64,000 nucleotides of DNA, from assembly GCF_000327385.1 (NCBI RefSeq), contig NW_008709027.1, positions 2,219,952 to 2,283,951 on the forward strand, given 5' to 3'. The position numbers and the translations under genes are program-made. The notes below the pieces were generated by a model. It had not been told where the DNA came from. It worked only from the letters and a program-made list of their open reading frames with translations, and searched no databases. Below are positions 38,418 through 50,591 of the stretch, piece after piece (position 1 is the first letter of the stretch; every line of letters starts with the position of its first letter). The stretch is from Lottia gigantea (lineage: Eukaryota > Mollusca > Gastropoda > Lottiidae).

Positions 38418-39185
38418 GATAGCTTGCCAGGCAAGACACGATATTTCGGTGAAATATTATCCGATCATCGCGAAAATCGATAGGGATCATCTTCATAATG
38501 ACATTGACATACAAAATAAAAATCAAAAGAATCTGTAAACAATTGTAGCCTGTAGAGTGAGCACGAGTTGCACAATATAGCTAATAGAGTAAAACGTCAG
38601 GTCAGACACGATATTTCGGTGAAAAATTATCCGATCATCATGAAAATCGATAGATTATCATGAAAATCAATAGGGATCATCTTCATAACGACATAGACAT
38701 ACAAAATAAAAATCAAAAGAATCTGTAAAGAATTGTAGCCTGTAGAGTGAGCACGAGTTGCACAATATAGCTAATAGAGTGAAACGTCAAGTCAGACACG
38801 ATATTTCGGTGAAAAATTATCCGATCATCACGAAAATCAATAGGGATCATCTTCATAATGACATTGACACACAAAATAAAAATCAAAAGAATCTGTAAAA
38901 AATTGTAGCCTCTAGAGTGAGCACGAGTTGCACAATATAGCTAATAGAGAAAAACGTCAAGTCAGACACGATATTTCGGTGAAAAATTATCCGATCATCA
39001 CGAAAATCAATAGGGATCATCTTCATAACAACATTGACATACAAAATAAAAATCAAAAGAATTCATAAAGAACTGTAGCCTGTAGAGTGAGCACGAGCCA
39101 AATGTGAACGGACCGACGGACGGACGGACCGACGGACCGACGGGGTGATTACAATATACGCCCATCTTACGTGTGGGCGTATAAA
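38418..39185 (+). repeat. Satellite-carrying repeat element, about four ~180-bp units
   Basis: It starts with the palindromic head 'cttgccaggcaag' (38423-38435). Tandem units follow, of about 175-190 bp, each containing 'gacacgatatttcggtgaaa', 'aatcaatagggatcatc' and 'gtgagcacgag'. It ends with a GGAC/CGAC tract and a 9-bp-stem hairpin 'atacgccca...tgggcgtat' (39156-39182). The head is shortened relative to the copy at 52996. A minus-strand ORF at 39007-39294 reads through the 3' end and is not a gene. Confidence 0.9.
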
Positions 39186-40860
39186 AAGATAAAAATTCTA
39201 TGTCAGTGTTTCTAAGCGAGTCATTGAAATTCTTACCTGGTGTTAAAATTGTAAATAAAACACACAATATCCCATAATCACCGCCAAGTTTCATGATTGT
39301 TCGGTAGCATGTTCAGAAATAGTTTAAAACATTATAAAATGGCATTATGTTGTAGAGTTGTATTCTGGTGTGTTCGATACTCCGTTCTATAGCCACTGAT
39401 TAAATACCAGGTACCATAGTGAATAACTGAATCTCAACTCTCTTTCCACTGTGTCGACTTCTCAATATACCTCGTTTACTCTTTTAAATCATCAACTTCC
39501 AACATTCACTGTCACATTGCCTCGTTTTCACTCTAATCGATTATCTCAAGTCGTATGCTTCCATTCTACTCTCCAGCAGCAGCTTTAGTTAGGATTTCAC
39601 GTGGATTTTCTACAGACGACAACAAAATGCAATCTTTTACTAGATTAGCTTTAATTTCCGCCAGAAAACTTCACATTAGCCGATAATCTACGTAAAAGCT
39701 TATTTTAGGTTTTTATCTAGTTTTTATCTCACATCATGAAAAAGAGCAACCTTATGAAAAAGAAGAAATGTACATTTTTAATTTACGGTCATTTTACCGG
39801 AGGTGATTGATATCGTAACGAAATAAATGAAAGATTTTATAGATATTCAATTGACGACGCATCAACCTCATTTTCAGAAAGAATGATCGGTCATGTAAAC
39901 CACGAGGATCTGAATGCTATTGTTTTGATTGTATTTTGCCAAGCCCACAGTCGAAATTACCTGTAAAATGATTTATATGCTTCTTATTTGGATACCGGTT
40001 AATAAGTGAAGAACCAAAAAATATCTGTACATCTGATGACGATCATTTGACATAGGTTTTGTACTGATGCAATCATTTTTAATAGTATCTTATTTACTTC
40101 ATTATTTTGTCATCAATATGTCCCCTCGTCGTAAATGTTTTATTGGATTTTCTCTGAATTCTAAGAGATTCCTTCTACTTCAACATTGATTTTTACATCG
40201 ACTAACGAAGAGTTTTTTCATGGTGACAGTATTAACTGCCAAATTAGAAAGTTGAGACTCAAGTAGAATTTAAAAGTTAGTAACTAAATATTACTCATTT
40301 TGTGAAATGCCATTATTTCTTATTTCATTTTCTTTTCTAAATATTCCAGGTTAATTTGTTGAACCAATACAAAATTTTCCGTTATCCATGTTAAAATGTT
40401 ATTATTAAATAAATTAAAATGCAAATCAGTTAATATATGCTCGTCGCAACTATTAAACAATCACCAGAATAAATGTGAATAAAAGGATATTTCTCTAGAA
40501 ATTATACAGACGCAAATTCTTTTAGTGTCTACTGAAATATAATATAGTGCGAAAAACACGACCACGTCCATCTCATGATAAACTACAGTATAATAGCTTA
40601 ATGTGTTAAAAACTCTTAACAAGATATCGTTAATGAATGTCACATGATAGAAATATTTAACAGGTTTAAGCCAACTTTCGATGACTAGCTAGAACAAAGT
40701 GTGGAAATCAAATAACTAGTCCGATGAGGCTAATTTTAAGACCATGTTTTAGTCTGCGAGACTAATTTTAAGTCATTTTACAAACAAAAAAGGGTTTTTA
40801 TTATAAACCTGGTCACATATGAATTAATCATTTAAATAAAATTGACTATGTCAAGTTAGT
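39186..40860. other. AT-rich intergenic DNA, no gene seen
   Basis: No supported ORF or repeat. Confidence 0.55.
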
Positions 40861-41496
40861 TATGTCAGGGTAATATCAAACTAGTCTAAAAGGCAAGATA
40901 GTTATGCCAGGGTAATACCAAACTCGTCTGAAAGGTAAGGTTTTGTCTTGGTAATATCAATCTAATCTGAAAGGTAAGGTAGTTTTGTCTAGGTAATACC
41001 AAACTAGTCTGAAAGGTAGGGTAGATCTGTCGTGAAACTAGTCTGAAAGGTAAGGTAGTTTTGTCATGATAATATTAAACTAGTCTGAAAGATAATATAC
41101 ATCTGTATTGGTAATGTCAAACTAGTCTGAAAGGTAATGTAGATCTGTCGTCGTAATATTAAACTAGTCTGAAAGGTAATGTAGATCTGTATTGGTAATG
41201 TCAAACTAGTCTGAAAGGTAATGTAGATCTGTCGTCGTAATATTAAACTAGTCTGAAAGGTAATGTAGATCTGTCAGGGTAATATGAAACTAGTCTGAAA
41301 GGTAAGGTAGTTTTGTCATGATAATATTAAACTAGTCTGAAAGGTAATGTAGGTCTGTAAGGTAGTTATGTCAGGGTAATAGCTAACTAGTCTGAAAGGT
41401 AATGTAATGCCAGGGTAATATGAAACTGGTTTGAAAGGTAAGGTAGTTTGGTCATGATAATATTAAACTAGTCTGAAAGGTAATGTACATCTGTAT
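40861..41496 (+). repeat. 42-bp minisatellite, left array
   Basis: Units of about 42 bp built on 'aaactagtctgaaaggtaat' with variable middles ('gtagatctgtcgtcg', 'ggtagttttgtca'). The array breaks off mid-unit at about 41496 and resumes mid-unit at 42652. Confidence 0.93.
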
Positions 41497-42651
41497 GTAA
41501 GAGATAAAACACGACTACGAGTAGGAGTGTTTTATCAGACTTATAAACCGTCAAATATTTGTCATGGACCTAAACATAACATGTTTCGGTAATCTTTTAA
41601 TCATGTATACTATGAACATAACGGTGTACATGTATTATGTTTATATATTTCCAATGTTGCTCGTGCGTTTAGTTAGCCTAATTCACAAGGTTTTACAATT
41701 AATGGTCATGTGATAAATCCACTCACGAATGTACGTGCACGTGAGGTCAATTTCACTTTCATATAAAACAGATGACTGTCAATGTATCAAGCAGACGTTG
41801 ATAAACAACTGATTTGTGAGCAAACAGGTGAGGACATTTACAGCATCAAGATTTTGATCGTATTGTATAAACTCACTATTACTCTGTGAAGGTCTACTAA
41901 AACGACTATAATAACTATTTTTAATCTGTTTCCGATGGAGGTTAACCAGTACTTTTTTTTCAAAAGTTAACGTAACGTAACCAGTTGTATTGTTATGAAA
42001 TAATATAAATATTTACGAAATGATCCGAAGTTTACAGTGACATGAGCATTACATAATATAAAACCACCCAATATTAGCAACCTTTACTTCGACAATCTTT
42101 TTGCTTTTATTTCAGGACATCGAAGTGACGCCGTCCGTTTGTATAAGCGAACTTCAGAGAATCAAAAAGCTTCAGTGTCTGATATTCTATAAGGTGAAGT
42201 TAAGAAACCGAAACTTCAAGATGTTAATAAGTTGAACACAGAAATGTCACGTGATAATGAAGTAACAGCGAATCAAGACAATGGCACAAATGAAAATGTT
42301 GAAACTACGAATCGTAGCGATACATTATTACCCATGACCAAAACTTTCTCAGACGGACGAAAGAATATAAATGTTGCAGTAAATATTTCATAAAAAAAAC
42401 GTCGTTCTATATATTTTTGTCCGACCAATAACATTTTGTTTTGTTAACAAGTTGTACAGCATGAGTTTGATGCAATTGTAAAACCTGCTACGGGGTTTTG
42501 ATACAGATGTAAAATCGCCATTTGACAATTGTTAAACCGGCTACGAGGTTTTGATTCGATTGTAAAACCTCCTGGCAGCACTCATTACATTCATTTAACG
42601 ATTTAATGGAACCCCGAACATCAAAGAGATTTGCCGTCATAGGTTTATAAT
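41497..42651 (+). mobile_element. 1.15-kb insertion in the 42-bp minisatellite carrying a Crypton relic
   Basis: The 42-bp unit is interrupted between 'acatctgtat' and 'tggtaatgtcaaac'. The inserted segment starts with a hairpin (41504-41537, stem 'gataaaacac'/'gtgttttatc'). It has a possible promoter (E-box 'cacgtg' near 41739, 'tataaaa' at 41762) and the spliced recombinase fragment listed separately. It ends with 'ggtttataa', the complement of 'ttataaacc' near the left end. Class by content: Crypton-type tyrosine-recombinase DNA transposon. Exact borders are uncertain. Confidence 0.65.
41782..42393 (+). pseudogene. Crypton-type tyrosine recombinase, C-terminal fragment (two exons)
   Basis: Exon 41782-41827 reads MYQADVDKQLICEQT and ends in phase 1 at a 'cag|gtgagg' donor. 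A 288-bp intron ends 'tttatttcag'. Exon 42116-42393 reads GHRSDAVRLYKRTSENQK then ASVSDIL. The motif TGHRS-AV--YKR with the following VSDIL is the C-terminal end of Crypton recombinases and of their domesticated relatives (DUF3504 domain, as in QRICH1 and ZMYM proteins). In this family H of GH is an active-site residue and the Y of LYKR is the nucleophile, and both are present. One in-frame TAA (42190-42192) follows VSDIL; the frame then stays open for 66 codons to a stop at 42391, ending in an INVAVNIS tail similar to family C-termini. The core domain with the catalytic arginines is absent upstream, where stops precede the ATG. Confidence 0.75.
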
Positions 42652-43225
42652 GGTAATGTCAAACTAGTCTGAAAGGTAATGTAGATCTGTCGTCGTAATA
42701 TTAAACTAGTCTGAAAGGTAATGTAGATCTGTATTGGTAATGTCAAACTAGTCTGAAAGGTAATGTAGATCTGTCGTCGTAATATTAAACTAGTCTGAAA
42801 GGTAATGTAGATCTGCCAGGGTAATATGAAACTAGTCTGAAAGGTTAGGTAGTTTTGTCATGATAATATTAAACTAGTCTGGAAGATAATATACATCTGT
42901 ATTGGTAATGTCAAACTAGTCTGAAAGGTAATGTAGATCTGTCGTCGTAATATTAAACTAGTCTGAAAGGTAAGGTAGATCTACCAGGGTGATATCAAAC
43001 TAGTCTGAAAAGTAATGTAAATCTGCCAGGGTAATATCAAACTAGTCTGAAATGTAAGGTAGTTTTGTATAGGTAATATCAAACTAGTCTGAAAGTTATG
43101 GTAGTTTTGTATAGGTAATATCAAACTAGTCTGAAAGGTAGGGTAGATCTGTATAGGCAATATCAAACTAGTCTGAGAGGTTATGTAGATCTGTCGTAGT
43201 AATATTATACTAGTCTGAAAGGTAG
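42652..43225 (+). repeat. 42-bp minisatellite, right array
   Basis: Continuation of the same 42-bp units as at 40861-41496, with the same variant types in the same alternating order. Some longer unit combinations appear in both arrays, so the two were one array before the insertion or share a duplication. The minus-strand ORF at 42981-43166 is a repeat artefact. Confidence 0.93.
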
Positions 43226-43751
43226 AAAGAATTTTGGTTATTGAATAAGGACTATATATTTATGTACTAAAATTCGATTGCAAACAATGTTCTTAGAAAG
43301 ATAAAGTAATTACTAGTTTTATTATCTAATGAATTGTCTGGCTTTTCAATTTCTTTCTAATCAACTCGCGAAAATTAATCAATTCATTTCTTCTGGCTCT
43401 ATGCTTTTGTTTAACACGCAAACAATACATTTACATGGACATTTTCACGTATTTCTTTTGTTCTATGAATTTGAATTTGTCTAATACCTAATACCTCAAC
43501 CTTTTAACTGACATTTACGCAAAATAACTTACAAACACATCTTCTACTCGGCTTCGACTTTGTCTTAAACTAGCATTGCCATTAAAGTTACTCCCAGACT
43601 TGAGTTGTCAATTGAAGAGATATGTATTCTGCATCTATCGTACGTTTGTGAAGAGGAAACTCTTATAACAATTTGCTATTTTAGTTTTATAATAATTATT
43701 ATGGTCTATTGAATAGGTAACAAAATGGGTACTGAACATAGAAATAGTTAT
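43226..43751. other. AT-rich intergenic DNA
   Basis: No supported feature. Confidence 0.5.
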
Positions 43752-44309
43752 ATAGACACAGCTTTATGGAACAACAATCACTGGTTAAAGTTTTATGCAA
43801 CGTTTCGACGTGCTTCCCCCGTCGTCCTCAGGCACATAATGAGAAGAAGTGATGGGCAAACTATATATACATTAATGCTCATTATTAAGAACACACAAGA
43901 GATAACTATTGCTGGTATTGGAGTCTTTTATTAATAGAAATTACATTGTTCATATAACTAACTATGCTTAATGTTGGAAATACCAGCAATAGTTGTTTAT
44001 TTGATCTTCAATTAATCTTTTTTAATTCATTTACTTTACTTCAATTATTTTACTTAATCAGCCTGTATGTTATTTTAAGAATTATGTACCTCTTATTGTA
44101 CCTGTTAAAATTTAATGTAATGTATCAATAAACCATTTATCTCTTGTGTGTTCTTAATAATAAGCATTAATGTATATATAGTTTGCCCATCACTNNNNNN
44201 NNNNNNNNNNNNNNNNNNNNNNNNNNNNNNNNNNNNNNNNNNNNAACACGTCGAAACGTTGCATAAAACTTTAACCAGTGATTGTTGTTCCATAAAGCTG
44301 TGTCCATAT
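43752..44309. repeat. Large foldback element with assembly gap in one arm
   Basis: Arm 1 (43752-43905) and arm 2 (44137-44309) are reverse complements ('acacagctttatgga', 'gcaacgtttcgacgtg', 'gatgggcaaactatatat', 'gaacacacaagagata'). A second inverted pair lies inside ('aactattgctggtatt' and its complement near 43978-43995). The 60-71-codon ORFs on both strands are shadows of the arms. It is probably a MITE or foldback transposon. Confidence 0.88.
44195..44244. other. Assembly gap, 50 N
   Basis: Exactly 50 undetermined bases. In the facing arm (43810-43846) the corresponding stretch is only about 33-35 bp, so the gap size looks nominal, not measured. Confidence 0.97.
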
Positions 44310-45192
44310 ATCGTACTCACAATTGCTAAATGCCATTCAAAGACTTTATAGAAATAGTTGTAGTGTTGTACAATTACGATCTGTTTAATCTACAATAGGC
44401 TTACTTCAAAACAATATTCAGTTCAACAGTGGACAAATTTCAATTTAAAAGACTTTGTAGATACACCTTATTCCTTTGAGAAATCAACATTTAAAAGTTT
44501 TTGATGCTCCTAACTCAAGTTCACAGTGTCACGACTCTGATGACAATTTCAAGTACAGTTACTTGAAAAGCGGTACTCAAGGCTGCCACCTGTAGTCTAG
44601 ATATCTTCGGAAAAGCTTCTAAATGCATCATTTACACTGGAGTTGGATGAGATTCAACAAAATTTTGTCAACTGGGCATTATGATTCTTAGTTTTTTTTA
44701 GAAACCTCATATGGAAAATACGAAAGGTATTCGTCTTCCTGAGAGATAAGAAGTAGAGTCTACAGAAACAGAAAGAATTCCACAGATGCAGAGACAAACA
44801 ATGCTGTTTATCCAAGACCTTTTTCTTTCTTATAAGCTGTCAGATATTTCACAAGTGGTTCTATTGTGATAAAAATTACTTTCAAAAGTCTTTATTTTAA
44901 AGGTACGCCGATTGAAATTTGGAGATTGCTGGATGTCCTGCAATGGTAATATAAAAATAAATGGTGTTTGAAAGATGAAAGATCTTTCAGACCATAGCTG
45001 TCTCTACAGTTATCTGTCTCGATAATTGATTGGTGCATGATGTTTAACTTGCATGTTTACAATTGGGGGAGCTGTTTTGGGTTCAATCATCAACATTTTA
45101 GGTTTTCTAGTGTGTATTCCAATATCAGCGAACTTGAGTGACTAAAACATTGAATACAGTTTGCACCATGCCAATTGCACGTTAAATTCATA
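44310..45192. other. AT-rich intergenic DNA
   Basis: No supported gene or repeat. Confidence 0.5.
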
Positions 45193-46130
45193 AGACAGCT
45201 TACCAGGTAAAGTAACGTACGCCCACTACCAGTTGTCAGAAATGATAACAAAGTCTGTAGTGGTTTAATATGTGAAACCAATCATCCGATTGTTACTAAT
45301 TTCAAGCTTTTCTAAGATCTCATACCAAGTTTCATAAAAAAAAGTAATCTCTATCAGGCCTTCAAGCAAAATTAGACGTTCAATTTATACATGCACCCCG
45401 AATCATGACTATAACATGCCAAATTTGAAGCGTTTTTACTAAGTCAAGGGTAATAACTCTCATCAATATATACATACATACCAAGTTTAATCAAGATCGG
45501 ATAAAAACTGTAGTTTATATCGTGCCTACAAGACAAATTTGACGTGTTTTTACTAGGTCAAGGACAATAACCCTGAAATCATTAATCAGATTATTACCAA
45601 TTTCGAACGTGACTTAGGTCTTATCATTATCTGCAAGCATACAAATTTTAGCCTTTATCATGCATACAAGCCAAATTTAACGCGTTTTTTACTAAGTCAA
45701 GGGCAATGACTTTGAAACCGTTCATCCGATTATTACCAATTTCAAACTTGACCGAGATCTCAATAATATATACATGTATACTAAGTTTCATCAAGATCGG
45801 ATAAAAAATTGAAGCCTTTAACTTGCATACGGGCCAAATTTAACGCGGTTTTACTAAGTCAAGGGCAATAACTTTGAAACCGTTCATCTGATTATTACAA
45901 ATTTCGAACTAGACCGAGATCTCAGCAATATATACATACATACTAAGTTTCATCAAGATCGGATAAGAATTGCAGTCTTTATCGTGCATACAAGCAAAAT
46001 TTAAAGCGTTTTTCAAGGGCAATAACTCTGATTATTACAAATTTCGAACTTGATCGAGATCTCATCATGCCTCTATCGTGCATATAAGAAATGTGGACGG
46101 ACGGTCCAGATTTCCATGTGGGCGTATAAA
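45193..46130 (+). repeat. Satellite-carrying repeat element with a diverged core
   Basis: Head 'agcttaccaggtaaagtaac' plus 'gtacgcccact' and tail 'ggacggacggtcc...tgtgggcgtataaaaa' match the elements at 38418 and 52996. The core is different: about five units of roughly 165 bp with 'catcaagatcggataaaaa', 'aagtcaagggcaataact' and 'accgttcatccgattattac'. Same ends with unrelated or strongly diverged tandem cores is the notable point. Confidence 0.85.
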
Positions 46131-46162
46131 AATGGATTAAATGCTGCAATTGTGTCATCCAC

Positions 46163-46327
46163 AGATGATTGCTAAAAATAATGCTCTGCGGAGATTAATC
46201 GACCTTCTGGAAACAAAATTTAAATTTCAGAATGAGACCCCAGATTCTATCCGGCCACAAAGTTGTGTACGATCCATGGGTTGTGTTTAGGTGTGGTGAT
46301 CAAGAAAAATTATGGTGCATCAATGAT
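46163..46327 (+). other. Exon-like segment, unknown gene
   Basis: Two overlapping frames look coding. One follows a 'catccacag' acceptor and reads MIAKNNALRRLIDLLETK then FKFQNETPDSIRPQ. The other starts at 46233 and reads MRPQILSGHKVVYDPWVV then FRCGDQEKLWCIND, with a strong 'gtaagt' donor at 46328. They may be one exon with a frameshift. The residue content is protein-like, but I recognise no family. Confidence 0.35.
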
Positions 46328-46587
46328 AGTAAGTCGTTGTAGAAAATCATAAAACTTTCTATCGGAAAAAAAGTCACGTTCCCTACTTTTGTGAAGAGTA
46401 CAAAATAATCAAACCAATACAAACACGATATATGAGATAGACTCAAGAAAAACAAAATATATTTTAAAGTATCTGAACGTTCAGCTTATCTGATTCTTTT
46501 CACGCTTTAAGTTCTCTTGACATATTACATAAAGAAGGTGAAGTACAGGTCTAAGATGATAATTCTCTTTAAGTAGCCTTGTTACAG

Positions 46588-46824
46588 AGAAAAAACGGAA
46601 GATTGCAATTATCTGAGAATGTCAATAAAGCTAATCCTCTTATTTCTCTCTTTCTTAGTACTGAAGAAATCGAAAATAATCTGATTGATTATAGAAAACG
46701 TCTACATGAAGATAAGGCTAATAATAATAGACTGTTATCACTAAGCAGTTTACTAGGAGATGAAATAATGATCGAGTGTTTTGTGAACGATTTCATGGAT
46801 CATATTGTTCCACTATTATTCTGA
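46588..46824 (+). CDS. Candidate terminal exon of an unrecognised protein
   Basis: After an acceptor-like 'ccttgttacag' the frame reads RKNGRLQLSENVNKANPLIS for 78 codons to a TGA at 46822-46824. The sequence is rich in charged and leucine residues with helix-forming character ('STEEIENNLIDYRKRLHEDK', 'GDEIMIECFVNDFMDHIVP'). It has none of the low complexity seen in the repeats around it. The phase-1 donor at 46328 does not match its phase 0, so an intermediate exon would be needed. Function unknown; it could be a decayed gene. Confidence 0.4.
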   Translation, partial: RKNGRLQLSENVNKANPLISLFLSTEEIENNLIDYRKRLHEDKANNNRLLSLSSLLGDEIMIECFVNDFMDHIVPLLF

Positions 46825-48924
46825 AATCCATTTATTTCTTTAGCCACAAATAATATAATGCAGTCAATGGTTTATGTTGATTCCCAATTTTAGTTCTCTG
46901 AGGACAGTATATTGTACAACAATCTATAGCTAAGCAGGATACACCCACTTACCCAATAAATGTTCAGTATATCAGGGTCTGTAACTCCGTCAAGGTCTGT
47001 TACTCCGTCGATATGTGTCGAATCATACCTAACATATTTACATTGTTTAGTTTGCTTCGTTGATCTTGGATTTTTAAAACAAATTCCTCTTCAAAAATTA
47101 GCTAGAGATTTGATGGATTATCAGATTAATCGGTCAACCGTATTTTACAGCTTAATTACTTAATCATATCTAAGCAGTTAGATTTTATTTTTTTGAAATT
47201 CCAATAATTCTAGGTTTTGGGTAAATCAATATTACATATACCAGGAGTGAAAAACAATATGATAAAAACACTTCAAACCGTTAAACACACTAGATTCTTT
47301 ATCATTGATTTTTTGTAGGAGACGTAGGAGTGATCTTCAGTCGTGGAGGTAATCTTATCATTTAGCTGGATCGGAAATATCTTTATCCGGTGGTCATGGA
47401 ACTTCCGGTGTAAATAAAGAGGCGATCTATATTTTTTCTAAAATGGTCGATTAAATCGATTCATGCAAAAGACTTGACAACAATATCTGATGAAACTAAA
47501 AGCTTTTAGGTAGCTGAGTTGACAGAAGGTAGTACAACAATTCCTACAGAGCGAACATTGAGTATATTCGACCTGATTTTATTGAGATAAATGACAACTC
47601 CAGCACACGACACGACTTCAGAAAGAAATACACATTTCTAGTAATAGCCCATCTATATTTCTCCAGATAATAATCTTTATGAATTACACTCACTGCTTCT
47701 TGTTCCATTTCCTGTTGATACGTCCTTCCACAGTAACTTATGGAATATCCACCACTATTTAGGTCTGTATCTTTCTGTCTATACTGTTTATCTAATCTGT
47801 GGTACCATCAATTTATAAGTTCCACTCAATTTATACGATTCATGTCCACGTTATCGTATACATTGCATGCTCATCAGAACCTGATGGCTACCAAATGACT
47901 AAGGTCGAGTCATAAGATATTACATTATATGGTACATTGAAACTCTCTTAATCGCGGAAATTCACACCTGGTCATATATAATCATCATTTTGCTCTTGCT
48001 TTCCGATATGTGGCGACGACACAGATATGAGAAATATTATTTTATTCACCAACTATTCAATTTGTTTAGTTAACATAAGTCAAAATTTATAATTAACAAG
48101 CTGTTTTTCAGTGTTGTTTCCGGTCAATATTGAAATATCTTGTTATATCATCCTCGCCTGACGCAGCTTGTCGTGTTCTATCTTGTCAAGGAACAGCTGC
48201 CATCAGACTGAATACAAGGAGTAAAAACATGCTACAGTGATTTCTGTCACGTATTTCCAATAGCAGTAGAAATCAACTAATAGAGTAGGGAAACTCCATA
48301 TAATATTGTAAAGACTAAAATTATTGGATGAGGTTGAATTTTATTACTCTGAGAACGTTGAAGTTAGTTTCTTCAAACACAATAACCCTGGTGTTTATTA
48401 ATAGGATAATGTGTTTAATGTAATTTGTGAAGAGATTAACTTGGGGCTATAAACTGTAACTTGTAGCAGAGATTAGATTAATTTGTAGCTATATATTATT
48501 ACTACATAGCTTACAGCATAGCCGAAGGTCATTTGCCATATAACACAAACAAAACATGATTTCCATCTTGCTATATGTCCTGTAAGAAATTGATAAGAGT
48601 GTAGCTTAATATGATTTGGAATCAGAACAGTGCTATATACAGCCAATACATCTCCGTAATTAAGTTTCTGTTCTTTTCTTCTTCTCTTACACTTGTGGTT
48701 AATATAATTGCAGACGGGGATGTTTTACACTGCAATAATCACTCACAAATCATTCTGGAATATATTGAGATCTACACAATTTGTTACTAATTACATATAT
48801 TGTTTTCTTTTCCCACGACGTTGACAGTAAACAGTTTACATTTTGTGTCAGTTTTAAGACTTACAGATAAAGTTAAATTATTGATATTAGGTATCATGGA
48901 AGATACCTTCATTTTTTTTCATTT
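46825..48924. other. Intergenic, no supported gene
   Basis: A 67-residue ORF at 46960-47163 follows the candidate exon but has no signature. Otherwise nothing was recognised. Confidence 0.5.
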
Positions 48925-49136
48925 AACTCAAGGCCAAAATAAACTTAATCACTTTAAAAGTGAATTTTAGCAAAAGTATATGACAAGTTCGATCCTAATC
49001 CATCCTAAATACATTCCCCAAACGCAATAATGACCTGTGTAGGAATTATACCCGATCTCTCCTAATTAGAGCGGGACAATCTCAAAATCCTTGAATACAA
49101 AAATACTTGTGCACTGATGGTATAAAAACGGGTTGA

Positions 49137-49324
49137 ATGAAATGTCGGGCTTGCACAAATATAAAAAAGAAGAAGAATGGAATGGTAAGGATGGGAGCTA
49201 CTCATGCCCACATCGCAAGATCCTTCGGTTGTTCCCGTGTTACTGAAACAAACTTGATGCGTCGTAACAGCCAGACAGGGCAGACATCAGACAGGATTAA
49301 AACGGGCAGACCCTTGGGAAAAAC
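49137..49324 (+). pseudogene. Tc1-type transposase, N-terminal DNA-binding part
   Basis: The frame reads NGMVRMGATHAHIARSFGCS, RVTETNLMRRNSQTGQTSD, RIKTGRP. This is the helix-turn-helix region and GRP linker of Tc1-like transposases (typical pattern: IVRM...GAS...IAR.FGCSR.T...L..R..QTG...DR...GRP). A 'tataaaa' lies just upstream at 49121. The frame is open to the insertion point at 49324 and resumes in frame across one copy of GAAAAAC at 51867. Confidence 0.9.
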
Positions 49325-49846
49325 TTTACAGCTTTACTTTACAGTACCTTTACAGCTATTTACCACGGCGTGGTAAATAAAATTATTCATGATTTGATAT
49401 TCTTTTCGGAAAAAAATGCTTAAAACTACCTAAATATTTAAAATAACGATTTTGCAATCAAATATTCATCATTTTTATCAAAAATTCCCTTTTTGAAAAA
49501 TAAATGTCGTGTTTGTTTACAAATAAATGTCAAGGCCGATTGTGAAGAGTTCATGGTTGAAGGCTGAATACTTTTCAATTCAAACCTATCTAAAAAATTC
49601 CGCGTTGTATGAAATTTGGTGTACATTCATTTGTTCTTTCGGCAATAGATTTTAATTACAAATTAGTCAAATTTACTTTTAACTTTGTTAATGAATTGGA
49701 AAGCAGGCTTACTACAAGTATATCTATTCAAAATCAATTGAGGATTAAACTTCCCCAAACGATCGTAAGGGTATTTTGTGTGAAAATAAATTCCTGCATT
49801 TGATGCAATATGTCTCCAAATATTACTACGTTTTTACAAGTTAATA

Positions 49847-49935
49847 CAGTGGCGTATTTAGAGGGTAGTGCCCTGGGAAAAAATAGGGTAAATGTGCCCC
49901 TCACTCCCGTCAATGAAATCCTGGTTACGCCACTG
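49847..49935. mobile_element. 89-bp hAT-type MITE
   Basis: Ends 'cagtggcgta' and 'tacgccactg' are perfect 10-bp inverted repeats of hAT type. Flanks 'agttaata' and 'agtaagta' match at 6 of 8 positions, an aged target duplication. It lies inside the 2.54-kb element, giving a third nesting level. Confidence 0.8.
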
Positions 49936-50591
49936 AGTAAGTAGACCTAATGTATATTTCCACAAAAATTGTAATGTTGTGTCCTACGGATATTAGGGTG
50001 ATATGAGAATAAAAATCCCATAAAAGCGCAGACCTAGGTCATGAAGTTAAAATTTTATATTTAGCTAGGTACTGTTAAACGCGTTCGCCCCTATACTTTT
50101 TTGGTCTTTTTCATGTTTGCTCCTAGTTCGTTCGCCCTGGCTCCACAATATTTTGTGACACAATAATCCGTGATCCACTAAATTTGGACAAAATGTTTAA
50201 ATATGTGTTTAATTGTCAAACTTGGTCACTTATAAATTTAAAAAGGACCAGTCCGCTATCATGTGACTAAAAAACTGACTTGTTAGTCTTTCATTCAAAC
50301 CTCTTCCAATTTGTCGTCCAGAAACTTGCCTTCACCAACACAATGTTGTTTTTATTTTTCTTAGTGTCCAGAATTAAAATGAACTTCGAAACAAACAAAT
50401 AAATTATGTGAAAACTGTAAAAACTTTCAAGAAAGTGGAAACATGGCTCACTTTTCAACTCGATTCATGCAGCAACAATTTTTTTGCGACCAGGACAAAT
50501 CATTTTTTAATAGGGACAGTTACGCCAATTTTTTGACCAATCATACTTAAGTCTCAGAAACGGGATTGTTTTAGCTAAGCCAATCGGTAAT

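Noticed and set aside
41497-42651. A Helitron end (hairpin near the left edge)
   Set aside because: No CTRR follows the hairpin at the needed distance, no 5' TC end is seen, and the coding content is Crypton-type.
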